A stretch of 64,000 bases of DNA from Sipunculus nudus (taxonomy: Eukaryota > Annelida > Sipuncula > Golfingiida > Sipunculidae), in contig CM049312.1 of the NCBI GenBank assembly GCA_026874595.1, forward strand, positions 66,058,929-66,122,928. Direction: 5' to 3'. The translations under genes were made by a program, and so were the position numbers. The notes under the pieces are model-generated. The model did not search any database and was not told the DNA's origin. It saw only the letters and a program-made list of their open reading frames with translations. This document shows positions 1 through 12,462 of the stretch, in pieces; positions within the stretch are counted from its first letter, which is position 1, and each line of letters starts with the position of its first letter.

Positions 1-1140
1 AATGTGACTCCTGATCACTATTATGATCTGTTTCTTTCAACAGTGGATGGCTAATATTGAAAATATTTTTATAAAAATGTGTACAATTTGTATAACAAGC
101 TTTTAAAAAGAAGGAGACAGTTCTCATTACCCAGTATGGAAACTCTGTAGTACGAAGGAGTTCCAGGCCTCATCTTCATTTGTCTAGTGGACCTAGCACA
201 AGCAAAATGTTGCACAGCACCTGTTGTGACCCCTTGTGTTGAGCGCCTTTCCTTTTGTCACCAGTCACAGGTGATTGTTTCAGCTGGCTGTGTGAATGCA
301 TTACATTTAAGCTGGATCTGCCAGGAGGTTACCAGTGATGATGTAAGATAATACATGCATGCTGCTGGCTGAAACAAACATACCTGCTCAATAGGACAGG
401 CAAACAACACATGGGGTCACACAGCCATCCAAAGCCTTTTTTCACACACTTCCCACAGCCTGTTTCCTGAACTCTTTGCTGCATCTTTCTTTCACACTTT
501 TAGAAGTTTCTCTACTGCCCATGCACATATCAGAGTCCATGTCATACCATCTTATTTTCTCCAATTCAGACCCTTATCATTCTCCTTATAGCTGACAAAC
601 GATTTCTTGCACACAGTAAATTCAAATGAAAAGAGCTGTGGCCAGTATTTAAGAATTGCTGAGTATTGAGTACTTGCTGCATACTTTCTGCGGCCTCCTG
701 AGAAGCTGCAGACTGTTTGAGGCTAGCAGTACCCTTTCTGCATAATCTTCCTGCAGCCAAACTTGGTTGCCACAACTGTGCATTGATCAGCTCACCGTAC
801 AAAAAGTCATTCATGACAGTTTCTTTTTGCTAAGGGTATTTAACCCTCTGGGGGTTTGAATAGGTCCCTTTAAGCTATAAACAGCCCCTTTATACTGGAC
901 TGAAGCTGAATGGTTTTTTCAGCTTCTCTGTATTGTTGCATTCATAAAATAATCTCATTGATATTTTTGTACAGAGAGAATTTAAAACCTTATGTCTCTG
1001 GAAAGTCTTGTCTCTCACATATAGTTCATCTATGGTGTATTATCTTTGATAGACCAAGTAATAGGCTATTGCCAGACATACTTATTTCTCTGATATTGAT
1101 AATTATAAACATAATTTGCAAAACATTTCTTTAAAAAATG
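1..1140. other. Left-edge DNA with no supported gene
   Basis: I see no convincing gene here. The longest ATG-started frame is 82 codons on the minus strand (566-814). It has no domain I recognise and no homopolymer bias. It could be an exon, but no splice sites or neighbouring exons support that. No repeat shared with the rest of the window is obvious. Confidence 0.5.
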
Positions 1141-1955
1141 ATTACTGGTAATGCTAGTAATGCTATGGGTCATGCTGTTGTTACAGGTCACATAAAAGCA
1201 GACCAAACTTTTTGCTTGTGAAGCTTACTTTTCTAGTGAAGTGGTTGGAATGCCGGACATGTGTGCCACTGACATAGTTTTTAATTCCAGATCAGCTCAA
1301 TATTTTCCCCCTTAGTAATTTTTCTTCGTATCAAAAGGGACTCAGGATGGCGACAAACTTTGTGGCCCGGGGAAAAGTGGTTTGAAGTAATCAGGCTATT
1401 ACTGCCACCCAGTACACTGAAGGTGTTACTCCTGGGATAGTTTTGTTCTGATAGCAGAATGCTCTTAAGAGTGGGTGTGTTACAGGGTGACATAGGAGCC
1501 ACCCAGACTGTCTGGCTAGTGAAGCGGTTGGAACTCCAGACGTGGGTCACCTACATTGGTTGTAATCCTGGACCAGCCTAAATATTTTCCCTTGAGGAAT
1601 TTGTCTTTGTTACAAATTGAAGCTCGTTCAAAATGATTGCAAACATTGTGGCCAGGGGGAATGGTGCTGTGAAGTAAGTGGGCATTTACTGCCACCAAGT
1701 TCACGGAAGGTGTGACTCCTGGTATAGTCTTGTTCTGATAGCAGCAGGCTCTGAAGAGGGGATATGTTATAGGGTGACATAAAAGCGGACTGAACTGTCT
1801 CCCGGTTGGGATGCTAGACATGTGTGCCACCAACATGGGTTGGAATCCCAGACCAGCCCAAAATTTGTCCCCAGAGCAATTTTACTTTGTAACAAAAGAT
1901 AGCTCCTCAAAATTGATTGCAGACTTTGTGGCCGGGGGAATGGTGGTTTGAAGTA
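1141..1955 (+). repeat. Tandem array of ~300-bp tRNA-like units, left part
   Basis: About three units start near 1200, 1500 and 1788. Each has a block like GTGAAGCGGTTGGAA, then a B-box-like GGTTGGAATCC, then TTTGTAACAAA and a GTGGCC(A/C)GGG stretch. The matching right part lies at 10369-10930, so the array was split by the element between. The A-box-like and B-box-like spacing suggests tRNA-derived SINE ancestry, but the units are tandem rather than dispersed, so a satellite derived from a SINE is also possible. Confidence 0.5.
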
Positions 1956-2019
1956 TTTTTAGCTCAGCTGACTATAAGTCATCTGAGCTATAGTCGTGAT
2001 CTATTGTCCGTCGTCCTTC

Positions 2020-2053
<34 letters not shown>

Positions 2054-2560
2054 GATGTCCGTCCGTAAGACTGGCACGTTTTGACACCGTTGGACCTACG
2101 AATCTGAAATTGGGCATACAGTTAGATGTCCCCAAAATCTCCTACCATGCCGAAAATTGGGTCAATAGGACTACGTTCCTTCGAAATATTAAGGAAAAAC
2201 CTCAATTTTTTATTAGAAATCTATTTTTACACTTCAGGACTACCTAATATCTAAACCACTCATCTGGTTTTCTTCATATTCCATAAATATTCCTCTATAT
2301 AGTTCCTATGTACATGCCATAAATTAAGTCAGTATTGTTTAATTTAAAAAAGTTATGGGCCCAAACATAATGGACTTTGTAAAACAAGTGACCCATGGGT
2401 CATGACGCTCAGCTGACTGGGAAGAGATTCGCAAAAGGAAATTTTATCATCAGAATGGTAGTATATACCCATTCAACTGAAGCATCAAACAGATTAACCA
2501 ACAGGCCAAGATTTAGTCTGTATTTATATATCTCAAAAATAGAGAAAAATGTGTAAACTT

Positions 2561-3736
2561 TTAAAACTAGAATACGGGTAACCGACAAGTGACTACGTGT
2601 ATCTGCCAAAATGGGATAGTGAGGCATGGATTAAGTGGCAAGGGGAAATAGAGTGAGGTATGTTGCATATTAGCATGGATGTCTGCAGCCTAAATGTGTA
2701 TGTAGGTTGTGCCACCTACCACAAATCCAGAAAGCTGTCCAAGTTGTATACACCTGCAAAATTTTAGGCAGAAAAGTCAAACCACTACATGTATATGAGC
2801 GATTTTTGCCCATGGCAGACAAACAGACAAACACTGTGCAAAAATCTTTGCAGGTAACCCCTCCAGTTTTGTGTATGATAAAGACCTATGTGAGATCTAA
2901 ACACATGCACAGTTTTGGCCCAATCGGTCAAATGGTTCCTGAGATATGAGCTTGGATGTGTCCAGCGTTAACTAGAATGTAGGTGGCGCCACCTGTCATA
3001 AAATCAAGAAAGCTGTCCACGATGTATAAACCTGCAAAATTTTAGGCAGTTATGTCGAACCACTACAGAGAAATGAGTAATTTTAGGCCACGGCAGACTA
3101 ACAGACAGACACTGTGCAAACATTGTTACAGGTGGCACCACCATTTTTTGTGTATGTTACAGAGCTATCAAAGGGCTACATTTGTATAAATTTTATTTCC
3201 TGATCGGTCAAACGGTTCCCGAGATATAAGCTTGGATGTCATCAGCGTGAACGTGAATGTAGGTGGCGCCACCTGTCATAAAATCAAGAAAGCTATCCTG
3301 GATGTATTCACATGACAAATTTCAGGAGAATTAGTCAATTCACTGCAGAGGTATGAATGATTTAAACCCAAGGCAGATGAACAGATGGACACTGTGCAAA
3401 CATGGTTACAGGTGGCGCCACCATTTTTGTGTATGTTATAAAGCAATCCAAGGGCTATATTTGTATCAATTTTATTTCCTGATCGGTCAAACGGTTCCCG
3501 AGATATGAGGGTTTATGAGTGGAAACAGACCCACAAATGGACACTGGATAGAGGGGAAAGGTCAGAGGTCAATGCAAATTGGTTAGGCACCAGTTCACAT
3601 GTGACCCGATAATAGGTGTAAGTTTGGGAAAAATAGGTCCATTAGTCTCCGAGGAGCTCTCTGGAAACGAACGCCCCTGCGGCGGAGGAACTTGGTCAAA
3701 AATATAGTATCCGCAAAACTTCGTTTTGGTGGATAC
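2561..3736 (-). mobile_element. HINE-like family C, copy C1, inside B1
   Basis: The 5' end is a hairpin of GTATCCGCAAAAC facing GTTTTGGTGGATAC (3707-3736). The 3' side has a subterminal inverted partner resembling TTTTGGCAGATAC (about 2600), then a short stem around CGACAAG and ACCCGTATTCTAG at the tip. The interior holds units of about 150 bp with GGTGGCGCCACC and the phrase GTTCCCGAGATAT. The junctions with B are the same as for C2 at 16219-17834, showing that C entered a B ancestor before B was copied. Confidence 0.65.
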
Positions 3737-3745
3737 AAAAATACA

Positions 3746-6700
3746 GGTGGCTCCACCAGTCTGAAGAAACTAATAAAAACACTTAATGGTCAATATCCAT
3801 GCAAAAAATCATGGTGATCTCTGCATTAGTTGTTCAGATACTTCAGTTTTTGTATTAAATTGTCCATTATTCTGAGGGATACTTCGGAGTCCTATAGCTT
3901 GAAGGATATGGGTAACAGAGACCTAATTTCAAGTTTCCACAGGCACCTTTCATGGGCCTCCTTGCATGACAAGAATGAAGATTCTAGGTCCAGTTGTTGC
4001 GATTTGTACCCTGTTGACAGATAACCACATTTTTAAAGGTCTCAAAAAAAAGAAAAAAATTCGTAAAAATTTGAAAAAAAAATAGAGGTGGCACACCCAG
4101 TCTGCAGAAACTGATGGAACAGCTCATGATCAATATGTATGCCGAAAATCATGACCATCAGTGTTGTAGTTATTGAAATACTGCAGTTTTTGTATCAAAT
4201 TTTCCATTATTCTGGGGGGGGGGTATTTTGGACCCATACAGCTTAAAGAATATGGGTAACAGAGACCTTATTTCAAGTTTCCATGGAGACTTTTCATGGG
4301 TCTCCCTGTGTGTCAAGAATGAAGATTCTTGGTCCAGTTTTTATGATTTGTGCCCTGTTAACAGATGTTCATATCTTTAAAGGTCTCAAAAATACAGAAA
4401 AATTTCGTAAAAAAAAACGAACAAATACAGGTGGTGCCACCAGTCTGCAGAAACTTATGAAACACTCCATGATCAATATCCATGCAAACAATTATGGTTA
4501 TCTCTGCATTAGTTGTTCAGTTACTTTAGCTTTTGTATCAAATTTTCCATTATTCTGAGCTGTACTTTGGAGTGCCATAGCTCAAAGGATATGGGTAACA
4601 GAGACCAAATTTCAGGTTTCCATGGAGACTTATCATGGGTCTCCCTGTGTGTCAAGAACGAAGATTCTAGGTCCAGTCGTTACGATTTGTACCCTGTTGA
4701 CAGATAACTACATCCTTAAAGGTCTCAAAAATGGTGAAAACAATTCGTGAACATTGAAAAATACAGGTGGCGCCACCAGTCTGCACAAACTGATGAAACA
4801 TCTCATGATCAATATGTATGTCGAAAATCATGACCATCAGTGATGTAGTTAATGAGATATTGAAGTTTTTGTATGAAATTTTTGACTATTCTGGGGGGTA
4901 ATTTTGGGCCCCATAGCTCGAAGGATATGGGTAACAGAGACCTAATTTCTGGTTTCCATGGAGACTTTTCATAGGTCTCTCAGTGTGTCGAAAATGAAGA
5001 TTCTAGGTCCAGTCGTTACGATTTGTGCCACGCTAACAGATGACAGCATCCTCAAAGGTATCAAAAATAGAGGAAAAAATCTTAAAAAATCAAACAGTAC
5101 AGGTGGCGCCACCAGTCTGCAGGAACTGATCGAACATCTCATGATCAATATGTATGCCAAAAATGAAGACCATCAGTGATGTAGTTATTGAGATATTGAA
5201 GTTTTTGTATGAAATTTTTTACTATTCTGGGGGGTACTTTGGGGCCCCATAGCTCGAAGGATATGGGTAACAGAAACCTAATTTCTGGTTTCCATGGAGA
5301 CTTATCATGGGTCTCCCTGTGTGTCAAGAACGAAGATTCTAGGTCCAGTCGTTAAGATTTGTACCCTGTTGACAGATAACTACATCCTTAAAGGTCTCAA
5401 AAATGGAGAAAACAATTTGTGAACATTGAAAAATACAGGTGGCGCCACCAGTCTGCACAAACTGATGAAACATCTCATGATCAATATGTATGTCGAAAAT
5501 CAAGACCATCAGTGATGTAGTTAATGAGATATTGAAGTTTTTGTATGAAATTTTTTACTATTCTGGGGGGTAATTTTGGGCCCCATAGCTCAAAGGATAT
5601 GGGTAACAGAGACCTAATTTCTGGTTTCCATGGAGACTTTTCATAGGTCTCTCAGTGTGTCGAAAATGAAGATTCTAGGTCCAGTCATTACGATTTGTGC
5701 CACGCTAACAGATGACAGCATCCTCAAAGGTCTCAAAAATAGAGGAAAAAATCGTAAAAAATCAAACAGTACAGGTGGCGCCACCAGTCTGCAGGAACTG
5801 ATCTAACATCTCATGATCAATATGTATGCCAAAAATGAAGACCATCAGTGATGTAGTTATTGAGATATTGAAGTTTTTGTATGAAATTTTTTACTATTCT
5901 GGGTGGTATTTTGGGGCCCCATAGCTCAAAGGATATGGGTAACAGAGACCTAATTTCTGGTTTCCATGGAGACTTATCATGGGTCTCCCTGTGTGTCAAG
6001 AACAAAGATTCTAGGTCCAGTCGTTACGATTTGTACCCTGTTGACAGATAACTACATCCTTAAAGGTCTCAAAAATGGAGAAAACAATTCGTGAACATTG
6101 AAAAATACAGGTGGCGCCACCAGTCTGCACAAACTGATGAAACATCTCATGATCAATATGTATGTCGAAAATCATGACCATCAGTGATGTAGTTAATGAG
6201 ATATTGAAGTTTTTGTATGAAATTTTTGACTATTCTGGGGGGTAATTTTGGGCCCCATAGCTCGAAGGATATGGGTAACAGAGACCTAATTTCTGGTTTC
6301 CATGGAGACTTTTCATAGGTCTCTCAGTGTGTCGAAAATGAAGATTCTAGGTCCAGTCATTACGATTTGTGCCACGCTAACAGATGACAGCATCCTCAAA
6401 GGTCTCAAAAATAGAGGAAAAAATAGTAAAAAATCAAACAGTACAGGTGGCGCCACCAGTCTGCAGGAACTGATCTAACATCTCATGATCAATATGTATG
6501 CCAAAAATGAAGACCATCAGTGATGTAGTTATTGAGATATTGAAGTTTTTGTATGAAATTTTTTACTATTCTGGGTGGTATTTTGGGGCCCCATAGCTCA
6601 AAGGATATGGGTAACAGAGACCTAATTTCTGGTTTCCATGGAGACTTATCATGGGTCTCCCTGTGTGTCAAGAACAAAGATTCTAGGTCCAGTCGTTACG

Positions 6701-7700
6701 ATTTGTACCCTGTTGACAGATAACTACATCCTTAAAGGTCTCAAAAATGGAGAAAACAATTCGTGAACATTGAAAAATACAGGTGGTGCCACCAGTCTGC
6801 ACAAACTGATGAAACATCTCATGATCAATATGTATGTCGAAAATCATGACCATCAGTGATGTAGTTAATGAGATATTGAATGTTTTGTATGAAATTTTTG
6901 ACTATTCTGGGGGGTAATTTTGGGCCCCATAGCTCAAAGGATATGGGTAACAGAGACCTAATATCTGGTTTCCATGGAGACTTTTCATAGGTCTCTCAGT
7001 GTGTCGAAAATGAAGATTCTAGGTCCAGTCGTTACGATTTGTGCCACGCTAACAGATGACAGCATCCTCAAAGGTCTCAAAAATAGAGGAAAAAATCGTA
7101 AAAAATCAAACAGTACAGGTGGCGCCACCAGTCTGCAGGAACTGATCGAACATCTCATGATCAATATGTATGCCAAAAATGAAGACCATCAGTGATGTAG
7201 TTATTGAGATATTGAAATTTTTGTATGAACTTTTTTACTATTCTGGGGGGTACTTTGGGGTCCCAGAGCTCAAAGGATATGGGTAACAGAGACCTAATTT
7301 CTGGTTTCCAAGGAGATTTTTCATGGACCTCTCAGTGTGTCAAGAATTAAGATTCTAGGTCCAGTCTTTATGATTTGTGCCTTGTTAACAGATGTTCACA
7401 TTTTTAAAGGTCTCAAAAATAGAGAAAAAAATTCGTAAAAAATCGAAAAATACAGGTGGCGCCACCAGTCTGCAGGAAGTGATGTAACATCTCATGATCA
7501 ATATGTATGCCAAAAATCATGACCATCAGTCAAGTAGTTAATGAGATATTGAAGTTTTTGTATGAAATTTTTGATTTTTCTGGGGGGTACTTTGGGGCCA
7601 CATAGCTCGAAGGATATGGGTAACAGAGACCTAATTTCTGGTTTCCAAAGATTTTTTATGGACCTCTCAGAATCCCAAGTTACAAGGTTCTAGGTCCAGC
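3746..7700 (-). repeat. 336-bp tandem repeat core of HINE-B1 (672-bp higher-order period)
   Basis: The palindrome GGTGGCGCCACC (or a one- or two-base variant) starts at 3746, 4086, 4430, 4766, 5102, 5438, 5774, 6110, 6446, 6782, 7118 and 7455. Eight consecutive intervals from 4430 to 7118 are exactly 336 bp. Alternate monomers are more alike than neighbours: one type reads CTGCACAAACTGATG and the other CTGCAGGAACTGATC after the palindrome. That gives a 672-bp higher-order unit. Outer monomers, next to element ends, are more diverged. Each unit holds a short open frame, but stops separate them and they look like by-products. Confidence 0.85.
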
Positions 7701-10368
7701 GGTTACGATTTGTGCCAAGTTAACGGACGGACAGACGGACAGACGGACGACGGACAAAGAGTGATCGCTATAGCTCAGATGACTTTCAGTCAGCTGAGCT
7801 AAAAATCAGGAAAGATATTTGGTCACTTAAGACCAAAAGTGTTAAAGGTAGGGACTTTTTTTCTGTAATACAACGTTAATTAATCAAAATTTAATTGTAT
7901 ACCAAAAATTAGATCAAAATCTGTTAAATTTTTTTAAATATTGGTAAAAATATAAAATTGGTACCTTAAATTTTGCCCAACTTTGGCCACGCCATGTTTT
8001 TTTTCCTGTAAGCACTGTGGATTTAATTTTCACAGCATGTACACATAAGGATTTAATGTTAAAATCTGAAATTTGAAAATAAAAGCTGCAAAATTAGGCT
8101 ATAGTTATTGAATTTTTTTAGAGGCTCTTGTTGTATTCCCTTACATTGTCAAGCAGTCCACTTTGATGACTGTAGGTCATTCAGTGCACATCTCTATGCT
8201 CCCCAGGCTGTTGGCATAATTTTAGATGTCCCCAAATCTCCTACCAAACCGAAAATTAGATCATTAGGACTTCGTTCCTTCAAGATATTAAGGAAAAACC
8301 TCCGTTTTCCATAAAAAAAGCCATTGTTACACTTCAAGGCTGCCTAATATCAAAACCACTGATCTGTTTTTGATCATATTTAGTATTCACATTCTTTCAT
8401 ACATTTTCTATGAACATACCAAAAATTAGGTCAGTATTGGGTATTATTTTGAAGTTATGGGCCAAAATATAATGCAGTTTTTAAAAAAAATCAGGAAATT
8501 TATTTACTCACCTAACATGAGAATTGCTGAACCTAGAGACTTTTTTTCAGGAATATAACTTTATTTAATCAAGATTCAATTGTTCACCCAAAATATGAAT
8601 TTTGCAATTTTTTCAAGTTATTTGCATAAATAAAAAATCAATACCTTAAATTTTGTCCAACTTTGGCACTTTAATTTTCACAGCATATAAACATAAGGAT
8701 TTAATCTTTTAAAATCTGAAATTTCAAAGAAATTGATTGGAAAGAATAGCTTTTATTCATGTTTTCATACACCATGTCAAGTGTTGTTTACATCTAGCCC
8801 ACCTAGTAGTACAGCCTTCACTTGCATTATGTAACACACCCCAGGCAGCTTGCCTTGGCTAAGCTTGGCCACTACCAGCAGGCTTCCCCTCTGCCCTGCA
8901 CTCCCCCCCCCCAGATGGTGCATAAACTAGATGAATGTTATTATTCTCTGTATTTGATTCATTCTTATTCTAGGCTATGCTACTTTTTAGATTTTGTATT
9001 GTACCAGGGTTACAATGATTAAAGTGTACATTAAATTTTGTCCACAAAGTGGTGTATTGCTGTGAAAGTGTGGATGTTAATCAGATAAGTAATTCCTTAC
9101 TTCAGAAGAGTAAAAACTTCACCAGGTGTGAAATTGACTATTAATTCCAGTAATAAATTAAAACTGGGATAGTAATTAGCACAATGATATTGTTTGTCCC
9201 TCATTCAACCAACAGTGTGTATACTTTATTTGAAAAGATGTTTTATTTTATCAAATTTACTGAATCTTTTATTTTTTTGGTGAATAAAATTAAGCATGTA
9301 CTGAAAACTCCAGTGTGCAAAACTTTTTAATAGTGATTCAAGGAATATTCTCGTAGATGCCATGTTGTGGCATTATTTTCTTTTAAATTCAGTTTAAACA
9401 TTTATGATTTAAAAATAATAAAATATATGTGTATGCATAATATGACCCAATATGAGCTACACTCTGGATATATGATGATTGCAACTTTTGCAACAATTCT
9501 AATATTTAAACTTATAGTTTCAGTTTTTTACTTTGTATATATAATGATTGCAACTTTTGCAACAATTCTAATATTTTAACTTATATTTTCAGTTTTTTTA
9601 TTAAAAATTTATAAAACCTGTAAATAAAAAAAAATGATTCAGATAAAAACTTCTTAATGGAAAAAGTGGATATGCTTAAAACAAATAGGCTTATATATAA
9701 ACTTAAATGCATTATTCCCTTGAAAGCAAAATAAAGGTATTGGTTCATTCTGTCCACTTGCCTGTCCATCTGTAAATTTTCATATGCGTCACAGTATCTC
9801 AAAACTTTACTGTTTTTCTTCATGACAGTCTTTTCTTACTCTGTGTCTTTTTAACAACATGGTCTAGTCATCTTGTCTTAACTTTTTGTGGCTTTGTCAG
9901 TATGTCTGTCTGTCTGTCATAATGTACCTTGTCAAGACTAAAGAGATATTGTGTCATACAGTCACAAATTCATAAATCACTTCATCAGCATAGTTAACCA
10001 TAACTTCATATCTGTCAAATTGAAAGCTTGCAGGCTACCATACACTTTAGATCCTTCAACAAATAGCCTTATCATCATTCTACTACTGCTTATTACTGCT
10101 GTCATTGCATTCATAATTGCTCACATATTTCACGATTTTCAACCCCACCTAAATAAATAAAAATAAACCACTATATTTTACTCTATTAATCCATCAGTCA
10201 GGTAATTTCATTTATCATTTACTCACATATTACATTACATTCCTTTATAATAGCCCAACATGTCCATGATATTCATAAGCTTTCTCGACTCGATATAGTA
10301 TCACAGTGGAGAAACATTTATAGTCCAATCACGATCAGCTGAGCGCCGTGACCCATGGGTCCCTTGTT

Positions 10369-10930
10369 GTAATTACCGCCACCTAGTTCACCAAAAGTGT
10401 GACTCCTGGGAAAGTTGATCTTGTTCTGATAGCAGAACACTCTAAAGAGGGGGTTGTGTTACTGGGTGACATAAAAGTGGACTGAACTTTCTCGCTAGTG
10501 AAGCTTGCTTTTCTAGCAATGCGGTCGGAACGCCAGATAGGTGTGCCAGTGACATGGGTTGGAATCCTGGACCAGCCCAAAATTTTTCCCCAGAGCAATT
10601 TATCTTTGTAACAAATGGAGGCTTGTCCAAAATGAAGGCAAACTTTGTGGCCCGGGGAATGGTGGTTTAAAGTATTTTTGGAATTACCGCCAACTCGTTC
10701 ACCAAAAATGTGACTCCTGATCATCTTTTTCCGATAGAAGAACACTCTTAAGAGGGGGTGTGTTACAAGGTGACATGAAAGTGGACCGAACTGTCTCGCT
10801 TGTGAGGCTTGCTTTTTTAGCGATGAGGTTGGAATGCCAGACATGTGCGCCACAAGCATGGGTTCAAATCCCGGAACGGCCCAATATTTCCTTCTGAGCA
10901 TTTTGTTTTCGTAACAATGTGGACTGAGTG
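10369..10930 (+). repeat. Tandem array of ~300-bp tRNA-like units, right part
   Basis: Two units start near 10475 and 10780, continuing the array at 1141-1955. The second has a perfect B-box-like GGTTCAAATCC (about 10862). The junction with A1 falls within the unit at a sequence that is continuous in the other units (AAGTA before, TTACCGCCA after). Confidence 0.5.
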
Positions 10931-11121
10931 TTGTCACCCAAGGGTCATCCGAATCTGAAGCTTTTGACTTTTTACGCTTAATAATTATTATATTCATGAA
11001 ATTATAGCAGAGGAATAATTTTTTCAGAAATAATTCAAATATGTTATTGGTTTAATAAAAAATGTATTCAGTATTATTTCTCATTATTAATTTTCTTGCA
11101 GAACGAGGCAAAAGAATATAG
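10931..11121 (+). other. Probable intron end and 5' UTR of the zinc-finger gene
   Basis: A 3' splice site is visible: TTTTCTTGCAG ends at 11101 after an AT-rich stretch with branch-point-like TAATTTT-type sequence. An in-frame TAG at 11119-11121 lies directly before the ATG, so the coding region cannot extend upstream and any earlier exon is 5' UTR. No upstream exon or promoter could be identified. Confidence 0.55.
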
Positions 11122-12462
11122 ATGGATTCTTGCAAACTGCCACCACCATGTTTAGATATGATCATTAAGAAAGAAGATGACGAAGGCAGCTCTAGTTACT
11201 CAGATGTTAGAGTCCAAGACATTGGATCCAACCAGGATAAATCAACTGACTACCACAAGAGAGAAACCAGTGTACAGAAATTAATACCAAATGTCAGTGA
11301 CTGTGTCAGAAATTACAAAGATACTATGGATACTTGTATGATCAGTGAGGGTGAAGTTGAAAATCTCCTTCACTACATAAAGAATGGTATTTCTGGTGAG
11401 GAAATAGTTGTCGGAAAAAGAAGAGACAGTCCTCAGTACATGAATAATATAATAAGTGATGCCCCTTCAAGTATCAAAGAAAATGCTAATCAGATTACTG
11501 TACATGTGTCAACAGTTCTACCTGAGTGGAACAATGGTGATTTGAGCAAAATAGTTAAAACAGAACCATGTAATAGTCTAAATGCATACCTCGAGACACC
11601 TACAAGAGAGAGAACAATTAAGTGTGAACAAAGTGATCAATGTTTCTCTTTGAGCCCATCTCTGAAAGCTCACACCATGACATGTACTGGTGAAAAACAA
11701 TTTAAATGTGGAGAGTGTAATAAATCATTCTCAAAAAACAGTAACCTGAAGACTCACATCTGGACACATACTGGAGAAAAACCATTTAAATGTAGAAAAT
11801 GCAATAAATCATTCTCTCGACAGAATATTCTGAAAAATCATGTCAAGACACATACTGGAGAAAAACTATTTAAATGTGGACAGTGTGATATGTCTTTCCC
11901 CCAACAGAATGGTCTGAAGAATCACGTCAAGACACATACTGGAGTAAAAAGATTTAAATGTGAACATTGCAGCAAATCTTTCGCTGACCACTCTGGCCTG
12001 AGGAGACACTTCGTTAAACATACTGGAGAAAAACCTTTTAAATGTGAGCAGTGTGGTAATTTTTTCTCTCAGCGGAGTAACCTGAAGATTCACATGAGGA
12101 TGCATACTGGAGAAAAACCATTTAATTGTGGACAATGTGGTAAATCTTTCTATAAACAGAGTAACCTGAAGTGTCACATGAGGACACATACTGGAGAAAA
12201 ACCATTTCAATGTGAACAGTGTTGGAAATCTTTCTCTCAACAGAATGGTCTGAAATATCACATCAAGACACATACTGGAGAAAAACCATTTAAATGTGGA
12301 CAGTGTGGTAAATCTTTCTATCAACAGAGTAACCTGAAGTGTCACATGAGGACACATACTGGAGAAAAACCATTTCAGTGTGAACAGTGTGGGAAATCTT
12401 TCTCTGAACGGCATAGTCTGAAATATCACATCAAGACACATACTGGAGAAAAAAACATTTAA
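11122..12462 (+). CDS. C2H2 zinc-finger protein (9 good fingers, probably truncated by a frameshift)
   Basis: This encodes a 446-aa nuclear protein, presumably a sequence-specific DNA-binding regulator. The start is fixed by a TAG immediately upstream and an acceptor site at 11101. Residues 1-170 are acidic and low in structure, with SUMO-type sites (IKKE near residue 15, VKTE near 150). One degenerate finger (IKCEQSDQCF...) precedes nine canonical fingers with HTGEKP linkers. Fingers 7-8 and 9-10 (counting the degenerate one) are near copies, indicating a recent two-finger duplication. The frame ends right after the tenth finger at GEKNI because of a seven-A run (12449-12455) where sibling fingers have five; more finger sequence follows in another frame. 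No KRAB, BTB or other effector domain is seen. The gene may be young or part of an expanding family. Targets cannot be inferred from this sequence. Confidence 0.85.
   Translation: MDSCKLPPPCLDMIIKKEDDEGSSSYSDVRVQDIGSNQDKSTDYHKRETSVQKLIPNVSDCVRNYKDTMDTCMISEGEVENLLHYIKNGISGEEIVVGKRRDSPQYMNNIISDAPSSIKENANQITVHVSTVLPEWNNGDLSKIVKTEPCNSLNAYLETPTRERTIKCEQSDQCFSLSPSLKAHTMTCTGEKQFKCGECNKSFSKNSNLKTHIWTHTGEKPFKCRKCNKSFSRQNILKNHVKTHTGEKLFKCGQCDMSFPQQNGLKNHVKTHTGVKRFKCEHCSKSFADHSGLRRHFVKHTGEKPFKCEQCGNFFSQRSNLKIHMRMHTGEKPFNCGQCGKSFYKQSNLKCHMRTHTGEKPFQCEQCWKSFSQQNGLKYHIKTHTGEKPFKCGQCGKSFYQQSNLKCHMRTHTGEKPFQCEQCGKSFSERHSLKYHIKTHTGEKNI

Larger units (their letters stand above)
2385..7800 (-). mobile_element. 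HINE-like family B, copy B1, inserted into A1
   Basis: The element is inverted relative to A1. Its 5' end is at 7800: the hairpin AGCTCAGCTGACT / AGTCATCTGAGCT, then a GTCCGTC tract. Its 3' end is at 2385: AGCTGAGCG, then GACCCATGGGTC and ACTTG. It sits in an A-rich spot of A1, compatible with insertion between two T residues in element orientation, as Helentrons do. The interior is a run of 336-bp tandem units plus an inserted C element. The same B+C arrangement occurs inverted at 13849-18012 with different flanks, so the composite moved as a unit. There is no coding capacity beyond repeat-borne short frames. Confidence 0.7.
1956..10368 (+). mobile_element. HINE-like family A, copy A1 (interrupted by B1)
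   Basis: This looks like a non-autonomous rolling-circle (Helentron/DINE/pearl-type) element, about 3.0 kb without its insert. The 5' end is a hairpin, AGCTCAGCTGACT (1961-1973) against AGTCATCTGAGCT (1977-1989), followed by a (GTCY)n tract at about 2008-2060. The 3' end carries AGCTGAGC (10337-10344), the inverted counterpart of the 5' start but subterminal, then the perfect palindrome GACCCATGGGTC (10350-10361) and CCTTGTTG. Internal units with GTTAGATGTCCCC recur near 2120 and 8220. The element reads straight across the insert: the sequence before 2385 and after 7800 together match the uninterrupted copy near 46490. No coding capacity is seen. The Helentron assignment rests on architecture, not on a transposase. 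Confidence 0.7.

Noticed and set aside
3830-7195. Repeated short frames of 60-90 codons (for example METFHRSLSVSKMKILGPV) in the B elements
   Set aside because: They recur because the 336-bp monomer is a multiple of three. They are separated by stops, appear on both strands, and have no start or splice context.
11866-12441. 191-codon minus-strand frame over the zinc-finger gene
   Set aside because: It is the antisense shadow of the HTGEKP finger repeats; the plus strand carries the conserved cysteines and histidines.
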